From the NCBI GenBank assembly GCA_026785985.1, contig JAJAYX010000481.1, positions 1 to 11,239 on the forward strand: DNA of 11,239 bases, in the 5' to 3' direction. A program made the position numbers and the translations under genes. This stretch comes from Rudanella sp. GTDB lineage: Bacteria > Bacteroidota > Bacteroidia > Cytophagales > Spirosomataceae. The notes under the pieces were generated by a model, which did not search any database, was not told where the DNA came from, and worked only from the letters and a program-made list of their open reading frames with translations. Below, in pieces: positions 1 to 6,318 of the stretch. Each line of letters begins with the position of its first letter. Within the stretch, counting starts at the first letter, position 1.

Positions 1-1675
1 CCATCAGGACCACCGATTGCATGAACGGCTCGCCCGCCATCCAGCTCATGCCCTTCAGCGTGCCGCCAATCATCAGCGACATGGCGTAGCCAAGCAGGCC
101 CACCAGCGCAAACCAGAAGTGAATACCCACCAGCGCCTGCCGCGGCTCGCGGCCCTGCAGCCGCGGCCCAAGGGTGTAAATGCAGCCCCAGAGCATGAAG
201 GCCACGATGCCGTACATGGTGATGTGCGAGTGGGCCACGTTGAAATCGGTGAAGTGCCAGATGACGTTGGTGAACCGGAACGCCTGCAACGACCCCTGCA
301 CGGATCCGACGAAGTAAAACACCACCCCCACCAGCAAAAACGGGAGGGAGTAGCTGTCGGCAATGTGTTTGCCGCTGCCTTTGAGGGTCATCAGAAAGTT
401 GGTTGTACCAGCCAGTACGGGAATGAACATACCCGCACTAAAGACAATGGCGACCGTTTGCAGCCACCAGGCCACCGGGCTGAAGACGTAATGGTGCGTA
501 CCAATGAGGGAGTAAAAGAGCAGTTGCGTCCAAAACGCCAGCACCCCCAGCGAGTACGAATAGATGGGTTTATTAAGCGACATCGGCAGGAAATAATAGA
601 CCAGCCCCAGCGTGAACGTCATGAACCACATGCCCACACCCATGTGCATATAGTAGCCCTGAATGATGGTTTCGCCCATCCCGTTCTGGTAGAAAGGCAG
701 GTAAGCGATGATCGAGAGGGTAATGGCCCAAACCAGCGCGGCTAGCATATACCAGTTGGAAATGTAGATTTCTCCGGTGGCCCGCCGGGCCACGGTCTGG
801 TAAAAATTAACGAACGCCAGAATTAACCCGACGGCAAACAGGAGCATAATCGGCCAGATGTACTCCCGGTATTCGCCCCCGCCGTTGTTGATACCCGCCA
901 TCAGGCTAATCGACCCGATCAGGACACTGGCGTTGATGAGTCCCAGCGACAGCCAGCCTAACCGGTAGCTGAACAGGCGGATGTTGCTCGTGCGGGCTAT
1001 CACAAAATACCCTAACCCCAGCATGGCCAGCGATGTCCAGCCCCAGAACACGGCATTGGTGTGTATGGGTCGTAAGCGTCCGAACGACAGCCATTCGAGA
1101 TGATCAATGTCGGGTCGGACGAACTTGATACCCGCGTACCAGCCCACGAGGGTGCCGAATACAAGCCAGAATGTCGCGCACAGCAGATACGCACTGACTA
1201 ATTGAATCAGGGGTGGGGCTACATCACTGTAATGAAAGGCCCGTTTTTTTTCAGCTACCAACGGGGCGTGCATGTTGGTGGTGACGTAGTTGATTAAGCC
1301 CTGATCGTCGTGCGGGTGCCCATTACCCGCTAGTTCAGTGCCGGTCAGGGTACGCGACACCGCCGTTCGCCGTTCGAGAATCAGGTCGAGTTGGCCGGGA
1401 GTAAGGTTCGCTACCGTCTCCTCAAACTGATGTTCCTGCGCTGCGTCGGGTGTGGTGGTCATCTGTTGCACCACCCGTCCCAGCCGGACGATGGCAAACA
1501 GGGCTACGCCCACCACAACGAGCAGCAGCAATACGACGGTGCCGATAATACCCGGCTGATCCCAAATGTCGTCGGTAGTCGATTGTTGAGCCAGCACCGG
1601 CGTTGCCCGGCCGACCAACCCGACCAGGATTATCAGCAGCGCAGTGTGTTTTACCCGTATTTTGAGCGGTTTCAT
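1..1675 (-). CDS. ccoN: cbb3-type cytochrome c oxidase subunit I (CcoN-like), 3' end outside window
   Basis: Haem-copper terminal oxidase catalytic subunit, reducing O2 at a haem b3-CuB centre in the inner membrane. The reading frame starts at ATG 1675 and runs off the left edge; 558 residues are visible. Landmarks: His205 in LRPIHTNAV (low-spin haem ligand), His344 and His394-His395 (CuB ligands), Tyr388 six residues before the His pair, as in cbb3 enzymes where this Tyr is cross-linked, and His482/His484 in AHSH (haem ligands). The Tyr argues against a nitric oxide reductase, which shares the overall fold. Odd for CcoN is a ~165-residue N-terminal part before the oxidase core: a signal-peptide-like stretch ending near residue 30, a TM segment (about 43-64) and a polar, His-containing linker. 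A CcoO domain may be fused beyond the edge, as in some Bacteroidota; this cannot be seen here. No clear Shine-Dalgarno is present. It is the last minus-strand gene, 60 bp after the SDR gene. Confidence 0.88.
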   Translation of the reverse strand, partial: MKPLKIRVKHTALLIILVGLVGRATPVLAQQSTTDDIWDQPGIIGTVVLLLLVVVGVALFAIVRLGRVVQQMTTTPDAAQEHQFEETVANLTPGQLDLILERRTAVSRTLTGTELAGNGHPHDDQGLINYVTTNMHAPLVAEKKRAFHYSDVAPPLIQLVSAYLLCATFWLVFGTLVGWYAGIKFVRPDIDHLEWLSFGRLRPIHTNAVFWGWTSLAMLGLGYFVIARTSNIRLFSYRLGWLSLGLINASVLIGSISLMAGINNGGGEYREYIWPIMLLFAVGLILAFVNFYQTVARRATGEIYISNWYMLAALVWAITLSIIAYLPFYQNGMGETIIQGYYMHMGVGMWFMTFTLGLVYYFLPMSLNKPIYSYSLGVLAFWTQLLFYSLIGTHHYVFSPVAWWLQTVAIVFSAGMFIPVLAGTTNFLMTLKGSGKHIADSYSLPFLLVGVVFYFVGSVQGSLQAFRFTNVIWHFTDFNVAHSHITMYGIVAFMLWGCIYTLGPRLQGREPRQALVGIHFWFALVGLLGYAMSLMIGGTLKGMSWMAGEPFMQSVVLM

Positions 1676-1684
1676 AGCACGAAT

Positions 1685-1698
1685 TGATTTATAAATCA
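1685..1698. promoter_or_regulatory. perfect 14-bp palindrome just upstream of the ccoN-like start
   Basis: TGATTTATAAATCA is its own reverse complement and lies 10 bp from the ATG at 1675. Its half-sites resemble the FNR/CRP halves seen at 4270 and 4828, but the spacing is TGA-N8-TCA instead of the N6 of those families. An operator, or a chance AT-rich palindrome, are both possible. The position so near the start codon would suit a repressor or a translational element better than an activator. Confidence 0.25.
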
Positions 1699-1735
1699 GG
1701 AATTTATCACCGTGACTCAAAAAGCCCGGTTTCAG

Positions 1736-2488
1736 TTACTTTGCCAGATAGCCACCATCGACTGGGTAATAGGCCCCGGTGACAAAGGAAGCCTTGTCGG
1801 AACTAAGCCAGATTACTAATTCAGCCACTTCTTCTGCCTTCCCCAAACGGCCAATCGGATGAAGACCAATTAGTTGCTGTCTAACCTCCGGGGATAACTG
1901 ACTTAATAAAGGCGTATCGATATAACCCGGCCCAACGGCGTTGATCCGAATGCCCTGCGACGCATATTCAATAGCCGCCGTTTGCGTTAGCCCGACCATG
2001 CCGTGCTTCGCCGTTACATAGCCCGGTGAAGCCGGTGTGCCCACCTGACCCAGGATAGATGCCATGTTAACGATAACCCCTTTGCCCTGCCTGAGCATCG
2101 CTTCCAGCTCGTACTTCAGGCAAAAGAAAACGCTGTTGAGGTTTATGTTGATAATCTGTTGCCAACCCTCCAGACTATAGTCGGCGGTCAGATTAAGCTC
2201 ACCGCCAATACCCGCGTTATTGCAGGCAATATCGAGCGAGCCAAACGCCCGGACGGTTTCCTGCACCAGTTGCTGACACTGAGCCGGGTCGCCGACATCG
2301 GCTTTGAAAAACCGGGCGTTCCCGCCGGCAGCGTTCACCAGGTCGGCTACCTGCTGCCCCTGGGGTTGGTCAATATCGGACAGCATCACGTTAACCCCGT
2401 GCTGACCATAGAGCAGGGCAACCGCCTTGCCAATGCCTGATGCTGCCCCGGTTATCAGGGCCGCTTTTCCTTGTAAGTCGTTGTTCAT
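1736..2488 (-). CDS. SDR family NAD(P)-dependent oxidoreductase
   Basis: Classical short-chain dehydrogenase/reductase, 250 aa, the usual length for the family; cytosolic Rossmann-fold enzyme, substrate unknown. Visible motifs: cofactor loop TGAASGIG at 13-20, NNAG at 90-93, catalytic Ser144, Tyr157 and Lys161 (YVTAK), and PG motif near 187-188. Asp38 at the end of beta-strand 2 suggests NAD(H) preference. The frame stays open to a TTG at 2509, but ATG 2488 is chosen because the SDR fold starts right after it and a TTG start would abut the cupin stop. Only 21 bp separate the cupin stop from this ATG, so the two are very probably co-transcribed. Such proteins are often labelled glucose 1-dehydrogenase, but nothing here fixes the substrate. 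Confidence 0.9.
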   Translation of the reverse strand: MNNDLQGKAALITGAASGIGKAVALLYGQHGVNVMLSDIDQPQGQQVADLVNAAGGNARFFKADVGDPAQCQQLVQETVRAFGSLDIACNNAGIGGELNLTADYSLEGWQQIININLNSVFFCLKYELEAMLRQGKGVIVNMASILGQVGTPASPGYVTAKHGMVGLTQTAAIEYASQGIRINAVGPGYIDTPLLSQLSPEVRQQLIGLHPIGRLGKAEEVAELVIWLSSDKASFVTGAYYPVDGGYLAK

Positions 2489-2509
2489 GAGAGGTAATTG
2501 GTCAGTCAA

Positions 2510-2806
2510 CTATTTATAAATCAGCATCCGGGCAGTTTCTATACAGGTCAGCGCGTGCATCATCGTAGCCGGAATGGTGAGGTACTCACCGGCCCCGAAC
2601 CGGTTTGTCTCGTTGGCCAGCGTGATGTCCATCTGCCCATCCAGAACCAGCGCGAAAACGTCGGTTGGAGCCTGGTGTGAGTCCATTTTGTCGCCCGGCA
2701 CGAAGGTTTTACAGATTACCTGCTTGTTGGTCAAATCGGCCAGGATCATTGTCTTTGTCCCGCCCATACCGTCTTTTTGGTGGGGGGGAAGGGTTTCTTT
2801 TTGCAT
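2510..2806 (-). CDS. small single-domain cupin protein
   Basis: 98-aa protein with one cupin-type beta-barrel. Cupin motif 1 is recognisable as PGDKMDSHQAPTDVFALVLDG (about 37-57) and motif 2 as GAGEYLTIPATMMHAL (about 71-86). Of the usual metal ligands only one His in motif 1 and the His of motif 2 are evident; the normal HxH...E pattern is incomplete, so metal binding is uncertain. No signal peptide. It sits between the DsbA-like gene (51-bp gap) and the SDR gene (21-bp gap), in the same direction. Possible roles are small-molecule binding or a minor enzymatic step linked to the SDR; the sequence does not decide. A run of seven C lies near its 5' end (codons 7-9). Confidence 0.82.
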   Translation of the reverse strand: MQKETLPPHQKDGMGGTKTMILADLTNKQVICKTFVPGDKMDSHQAPTDVFALVLDGQMDITLANETNRFGAGEYLTIPATMMHALTCIETARMLIYK

Positions 2807-2857
2807 GATTTTTCGTTTCTCATGGTTTTGATAGGCGATACCTATGGTCAGACTGAG

Positions 2858-3436
2858 TTATTGATAGCCTATGCCCGACCAGCGAACTAACCCATGCTCC
2901 GGGTCAATCGTACTCAGTACATCCGCTTTCGACCGTTCCACGTAATGACGAATGAGGGGCAACAGCCGGGCTTGCGTCAGCTTGCCGTGCAGATGCCGAA
3001 AACCCAGAAACAAAGCTGGTGTGGAAACGACCCCGGCTAACCGACCCCGCTCCATATCTGACCAGATCTGGTGTTTCAGCGTTTCATCACGCATGTCATT
3101 CAGGAACAATTCCGGTTCAAGACCCAGCCGGGAGGCCAGTGCCGTTACCGAAGTCAGGGAGATGGATGTCATGGGCGTATGGTCAAACAAAGCCTGGTGC
3201 ATGGCCCAAAAGGTATGCTGTCGCCGGGCTGCTTCGGCGGCCAGCGCCATCAGCAATGCCTTCGGCTGACTAAGGCTGGGGAAGTAACGGAACGTGTAGC
3301 AGACCTCACCCGCAAAAAGCGGTAAGGTAGTGGTTAATAGCTCCTGGAGTTCCTGGCAACGTGGGCAACTAAAATCCCCATACTCAATTAAATCGAGCGG
3401 ATGCGGGGTACGCTGTAGGGCTAAGATTGTTCTCAT
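2858..3436 (-). CDS. DsbA-like thioredoxin-fold protein (cytosolic)
   Basis: 192-aa protein of the DsbA/thioredoxin_4 type. The redox motif Cys24-Pro-Arg-Cys27 follows the strand LIEYGDFSC, and the cis-proline loop VVSTP ends at Pro140, with an all-helical insertion between them as in DsbA. No signal peptide or lipobox is visible, so unlike periplasmic DsbA it should act in the cytoplasm, perhaps as a thiol-disulfide oxidoreductase in stress protection. Similar domains also occur fused to NhaA antiporters. The start ATG 3436 is supported by a purine-rich Shine-Dalgarno (AGGAAGG) three bases upstream, unusually clear for this genome type. It lies between the BON gene and the cupin gene on the same strand; the hairpin at 3502-3537 may separate it from the BON transcript. 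Confidence 0.85.
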   Translation of the reverse strand: MRTILALQRTPHPLDLIEYGDFSCPRCQELQELLTTTLPLFAGEVCYTFRYFPSLSQPKALLMALAAEAARRQHTFWAMHQALFDHTPMTSISLTSVTALASRLGLEPELFLNDMRDETLKHQIWSDMERGRLAGVVSTPALFLGFRHLHGKLTQARLLPLIRHYVERSKADVLSTIDPEHGLVRWSGIGYQ

Positions 3437-3501
3437 TGTCCTTCCTGAAAAATTATGCTACGCGGTTAAAAGAAGCATGGGGCATGAGCCGGGCATTCAT
3501 A

Positions 3502-3537
3502 ACAACGAGTGGGAGAGTGACCTCTCCGGCTCGTTGT
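3502..3537 (-). terminator. hairpin at the end of the BON gene
   Basis: Arms ACAACGAG (3502-3509) and CTCGTTGT (3530-3537) pair perfectly. An inner GGAGAG/CTCTCC stem closes a TGAC loop after one two-base mismatch. The hairpin touches the BON stop codon (3537-3539). On the minus strand it is followed by only a weak T-rich stretch, so termination may be partial or the hairpin may protect the 3' end. Confidence 0.55.
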
Positions 3538-4208
3538 CAGCAGGCCATATGAAGGCTGTAGTCGACAGTCAATTCGTTATCAACTGTCTGCACACCCGGT
3601 GCATTCCAGGCGATTCGCGCAACTTCATCGCGCTGATAAATAGAGCCAACTTTACCGTATAGCGTAATGTTGCTGCCCGTTACCTTGACCTGAATATCCC
3701 GCTCGTCGATAGACCAGTTACGCAACAGTGCCTGTTCAATGTCCATTTTCTCCAGGGTATCGTGGGCATTCGATTTGATGCGAATCTCATTCGTTACGCC
3801 CTTCACGCCCGCCAGGTTTTTAATAGCCTCTTTGGCTGCTTCTTTCTGGTAATTCCATTGCACCGCTCCGCCGAGGGTTACCCAGCCCTGTTCCACTTTC
3901 ACGGTTAACCTATCGCCCGGTACGTTCCAACTCCATTTGAATGCCTCAACCACTTCACTGGCAATGGCAGCATCGTTGTGGATGGCCATACTGCCAAACT
4001 CAACAGCGATTTTTTCAACGACGGCTTTTACACCGGCAACCCGTTTGGCCGCATCTTCGGCTTCGAGTTTCTTAGCATAGCTGTCAACGGTTCCGGTCAG
4101 GGTCACCACCCCATTTTTGACCGTAACGCCAATTTCGGCTGCGTTCAGCAGGGGTTCCCATTTGATGGCATCCTGAACGTGTTTCTGCAACTCTTCGTTG
4201 TTTTCCAT
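3537..4208 (-). CDS. triple BON-domain protein
   Basis: 223-aa protein made of three successive BON domains (about 8-70, 80-146 and 156-217), each with the alpha-beta pattern and the conserved glycine in strands such as VTVKNGVVTLTGTV, VKVEQGWVTLGGAV and VKVTGSNITLYGKV. BON domains are thought to bind phospholipid or other hydrophobic ligands; OsmY of E. coli is the best-known periplasmic example. Here no signal peptide is visible, so the protein appears cytoplasmic. ATG 4208 is preferred over an in-frame TTG at 4241 because the TTG overlaps the predicted -7 promoter element. The gene has its own promoter with an FNR/CRP-type site (4239-4305) and a hairpin at its end. A stress role induced at low oxygen or redox shift is inferred from that promoter and the neighbouring oxidase. 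Confidence 0.88.
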   Translation of the reverse strand: MENNEELQKHVQDAIKWEPLLNAAEIGVTVKNGVVTLTGTVDSYAKKLEAEDAAKRVAGVKAVVEKIAVEFGSMAIHNDAAIASEVVEAFKWSWNVPGDRLTVKVEQGWVTLGGAVQWNYQKEAAKEAIKNLAGVKGVTNEIRIKSNAHDTLEKMDIEQALLRNWSIDERDIQVKVTGSNITLYGKVGSIYQRDEVARIAWNAPGVQTVDNELTVDYSLHMAC

Positions 4209-4238
4209 AATCGTTTTTGAGTCTGTTTGGTACTGCCA

Positions 4239-4246
4239 CAAAACTA
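4239..4246 (-). promoter_or_regulatory. -7 promoter element of the BON gene
   Basis: The minus strand reads TAGTTTTG, an exact match to the Bacteroidota housekeeping -7 consensus TAnnTTTG, about 30 bp upstream of ATG 4208. No -33 element is evident; the FNR/CRP-type site upstream would supply activation instead. The predicted leader is about 25 nt. Confidence 0.62.
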
Positions 4247-4269
4247 CCGGCTGCCCGTTGGGCTATCTA

Positions 4270-4281
4270 TGACCACAATCA
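4270..4281. promoter_or_regulatory. FNR/CRP-type operator, BON gene
   Basis: TGAC-CACA-ATCA is one mismatch from the FNR-type palindrome TGAT-N4-ATCA. Its centre lies about 30 bp upstream of the -7 element, which puts it near -41 relative to the expected transcription start. That is the class II activator position known for CRP/FNR proteins. The identity of the regulator is inferred. Confidence 0.5.
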
Positions 4282-4320
4282 GGCATGGGTATGACAAGCC
4301 TCAGTCGGAACAATGAACGA

Positions 4321-4346
4321 ACCCGGTTAATGGGTAATTACCGGGT
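4321..4346 (-). terminator. hairpin overlapping the stop codon of the 131-aa gene
   Basis: ACCCGG plus TAAT (4321-4331, with T4327 bulged) pairs with ATTA plus CCGGGT (4337-4346) around a GGGTA loop. The stop codon (4338-4340) lies inside the stem. On the minus strand it is followed by a moderately T-rich run. It would separate this gene from the BON promoter just downstream. Confidence 0.55.
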
Positions 4347-4733
4347 GTTTAGTTCCTTCTGAAAATAGGCTTTAATAAACGCATGTTGCTGGTTGTCAGT
4401 CATCATATCGGTCGTTTCCAGGTGAATCGTTATTTCGTCGAACCGGTGATCGGCCTTCAACAGGTTGAATAACTCAACTTTTGCGTCTGTGGGGCCAAAG
4501 AGTAATACGTCATCGTACTGCCGGATGGCCTCGCCCAACTTTTTATAATAGTCGGCCTGTTGATGCTGCTCCTTATTGTGCATCACCTTTTCACTCCTAC
4601 CCAGGCTATCCTCCTTTTCCTGATGGGTGAATTCCGATTCAATAGCCATTGCTTCGCTGGGATCGCTGGCAAATTCCATCAGCGTGGCACTCGAATGATC
4701 CATCAAGATGCCTACTTTTCTTGCTGTTTTCAT
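4338..4733 (-). CDS. conserved 131-aa protein of unknown function, stress-cluster type
   Basis: Soluble protein without signal peptide or TM segment. It opens with a strand and the motif VGILMDHSSATLMEF (7-21), has a central polar segment SEKVMHNKEQHQQADYYKKLGEAI (47-70, His/Gln rich), then a strand-turn DVLLFGPTDAKVELFNLL (75-92) and a C-terminal TTDMMTDNQQHAFIKAYF (107-124). I recognise this pattern from conserved hypothetical proteins of Bacteroidota. The MDHSxA opening and the FGPxxAKxEL segment recall the bacterial eRF1/L7Ae-like (host-attachment or baeRF) fold, but that is a tentative resemblance. It carries its own FNR/CRP-type promoter cassette (4797-4863), with a leader of roughly 58 nt, and ends in a hairpin over its stop codon. 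It is therefore likely a single-gene unit co-regulated with the BON gene. Confidence 0.8.
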   Translation of the reverse strand: MKTARKVGILMDHSSATLMEFASDPSEAMAIESEFTHQEKEDSLGRSEKVMHNKEQHQQADYYKKLGEAIRQYDDVLLFGPTDAKVELFNLLKADHRFDEITIHLETTDMMTDNQQHAFIKAYFQKELNTR

Positions 4734-4796
4734 ACTGTTTTGAGGTTCTATTAATGTGATTTACAGGGTATTGTCATAGTCTGCTTTAGCTGGTGT

Positions 4797-4804
4797 CAAA
4801 ACTA
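4797..4804 (-). promoter_or_regulatory. -7 promoter element of the 131-aa gene
   Basis: The minus strand reads TAGTTTTG, an exact match to the Bacteroidota consensus TAnnTTTG, identical to the element at 4239-4246 and at the same distance from the upstream FNR/CRP-type palindrome. Confidence 0.62.
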
Positions 4805-4827
4805 CCGATTACCCGTTGAGCCACCCA

Positions 4828-4839
4828 TGATTTGGATCA
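4828..4839. promoter_or_regulatory. FNR/CRP-type operator, 131-aa gene
   Basis: TGAT-TTGG-ATCA is a perfect match to the FNR-type core TGAT-N4-ATCA, centred near -41 relative to the expected start, the class II activation position. It is the better of the two copies. Confidence 0.6.
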
Positions 4840-4862
4840 GGTAAGGATATGACTCCGGTCAG

Positions 4863-5408
4863 TTGCCGATTATTCTCTTGCCGGTTCTGCTGTATTCTCT
4901 GATTTACCTAACCATTCAGTTCGTGGAATTACCACTTCCGGGCCAGTGGATTATTCCGTTCGGCTCTATTCCGGGTCTTTTTGCCCTTTTCTTCCTCGGC
5001 GCGGTGGTCGAGGAAACAGGATACATGGGCTACGCCATTGATCCAATGCAGGAGCGGTTTGGTGCCTTATCAGCGGGTATCCTCGTGGGCATACTCTGGG
5101 CAGTCTGGCATTACCCGTCGATACTTCAGCAGGGTCACGATTTGACCTGGATAGCCTGGGGAACGCTCGGCACGGTGGCGGTGCGCGTACTGATCGTCTG
5201 GCTTTACAATAACACCGGGAAAAGCTTGTTCGCCTGCATCCTGTTTCACACGTTCCTGAATCTGGGAAGACCTTTATTCCCTAAAGACGAATTACACAAT
5301 CCGCTGGTCGATTATCCGGCCATTCACTATTCAGTCATTGCCATCATGGCGGTTGTTATCGTCTTTCTGTGGGGATCAAAAACGTTAGCCCGCTATAGAT
5401 ATGCCTGA
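4863..5408 (+). pseudogene. CPBP intramembrane protease, 5'-truncated
   Basis: C-terminal two-thirds of a CPBP (CAAX protease/bacteriocin-processing) family membrane glutamic protease. Counting from the TTG at 4863, the frame shows the Glu pair E50-E51 (VVEETGYMGYAIDPMQER), His83 in LWAVWHYP and His129/Asn133 in LFHTFLN, all on membrane helices. The family's usual Arg after the Glu pair is Met55, which I believe is common in this YAIDPMQ subgroup. Relatives carry roughly 90 more N-terminal residues with further TM helices. Here the frame is closed by a TAA at 4842-4844 and the only possible starts are non-ATG. The missing part is replaced by promoter cassette B. A short TTG-started protein could be made, but a gene remnant is more likely. 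Confidence 0.72.
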
Positions 5409-5448
5409 TTTTCAAGCAAAAAATACTTATCTATTCTCAAAATCGATT

Positions 5449-6276
5449 ATGAAACGTACCACGAATCTTCTGATTCTTTCAGCGATAGCCGTCCCGGTTG
5501 CCGCGCTGCTGGCTGGCCGATGGCTGGCCGCCCGACAGATGCGCTAGAACGTAGCCGACTTGTTTTTGCATACCGAAACCGGCCCGGCAAAAACCTACGA
5601 CCCCGCCCAACTGAATGGCCTACCCGCCCCCGTGCAGCGGTACTTCCGGCACGTGCTGAAACCCGGCCAGCCGTATCTGCGCTCGGCCCGGCTGCGGCAC
5701 GAGGGCCAGTTAAAAACCGACCTGAAGAAGGATTGGATGAACATTACGGGCGAGGAATATTTTCTGGCCAACAAACCCGCTTACATCTGGAATGGCACCA
5801 CAACCTGGTTCAGTGCCTGCGACCAATATGTGGCGGGGCGGGGGAGCCTGACTGTTCGGCTGTTGAGCGCGTTTCCCATTCAGCACTTCAGCGGCCCCAT
5901 TGCCGATGAGAGCGAATTATTGCGCTACCTGGCCGAAACCGTCTGGTTTCCAACCAGTTTGCTACCCGGTGGACTAGCCGTTTGGTCACCAATAGATGAT
6001 AACTCGGCCACGCTGACCCTCACCGACCACGGCCTAACCGTTTCCTGTCAAATGTACTTTAACGAGAAAGACGAAATCGTGCATTATCAGGCGCAACGGT
6101 ACAGCGACATGACGCACCGCATACCCTGGACCGGGCAGGTGTCCGATTACCGCGAAACTGACGGTATCAGAATTCCCTTCCACGCCAGTGCCGCCTGGGT
6201 GATCGACGGCGTAGAACAACCGTATGCGCGGTTCACCCTGCGGGAGATTGAGTTCGATCAGCCCCATCCGTATTGA
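5449..6276 (+). pseudogene. DUF6544-family protein interrupted by an in-frame TAG
   Basis: From ATG 5449 the frame reads a membrane-anchor segment (residues 7-28) and then meets TAG at 5545-5547 (codon 33). The same frame continues with NVADLFLHTETGP and an intact DUF6544-type domain to the stop at 6276: LPAPVQRYFRHVL, LKKDWMNITGEEYF, YVAGRG, ETVWFPTSLLP, WSPID and YARF. Full length would be 275 residues. Function of the family is unknown; members are usually anchored by an N-terminal TM helix. A non-anchored product could start at TTG 5560, but loss of the anchor by a single nonsense change is the simpler reading. Sequencing error is the alternative. It lies between the truncated protease and the nitroreductase on the same strand. 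Confidence 0.75.
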
Positions 6277-6318
6277 CAAATTGACCGACTTTAGCGTGTC
6301 GGCTCGATTGCATTTATC

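Larger units (their letters stand above)
4239..4305. repeat. promoter cassette copy A (upstream of the BON gene)
   Basis: This stretch aligns without gaps to 4797-4863, upstream of the 131-aa gene: 47 of 67 bases match, and 42 of the first 57. Conserved blocks are the -7 element with flanking CCG, CCCGTTG, the ATGA/ATCAGG half-sites and TATGAC. Both copies have the same orientation and the same spacing relative to their genes, so they look like duplicated or convergently preserved regulatory DNA. Confidence 0.7.
4797..4863. repeat. promoter cassette copy B (upstream of the 131-aa gene)
   Basis: Ungapped counterpart of 4239-4305 (about 70% identity). It drives leftward transcription of the 131-aa gene. 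On its right it runs straight into the truncated CPBP protease frame, whose homologous coding sequence starts at about 4860. The cassette edge therefore coincides with the point where the protease N-terminus is lost. Confidence 0.7.

Noticed and set aside
17..745. Long plus-strand open frame (242 codons) opposite the oxidase gene
   Set aside because: It is rich in His, Gln, Arg and Pro with no domain pattern, and is the mirror of the CcoN-like coding strand, which has every haem and copper ligand in order.
1688..2524. Repeated word ATTTATAAATCAG at about 1688 and 2512
   Set aside because: The second copy spans the end of the cupin coding sequence, and flanks do not match. A chance match of AT-rich words is likely.
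2831..2845. Small inverted repeat ATAGG-N5-CCTAT between the DsbA-like and cupin genes
   Set aside because: Only five-base AT-rich arms with no T-run; too weak to call a terminator or operator.
2574..3325. Several plus-strand frames opposite the cupin and DsbA-like genes
   Set aside because: Low-complexity, Arg/Ser-rich translations without family features; the minus strand carries the CPRC and cupin motifs.
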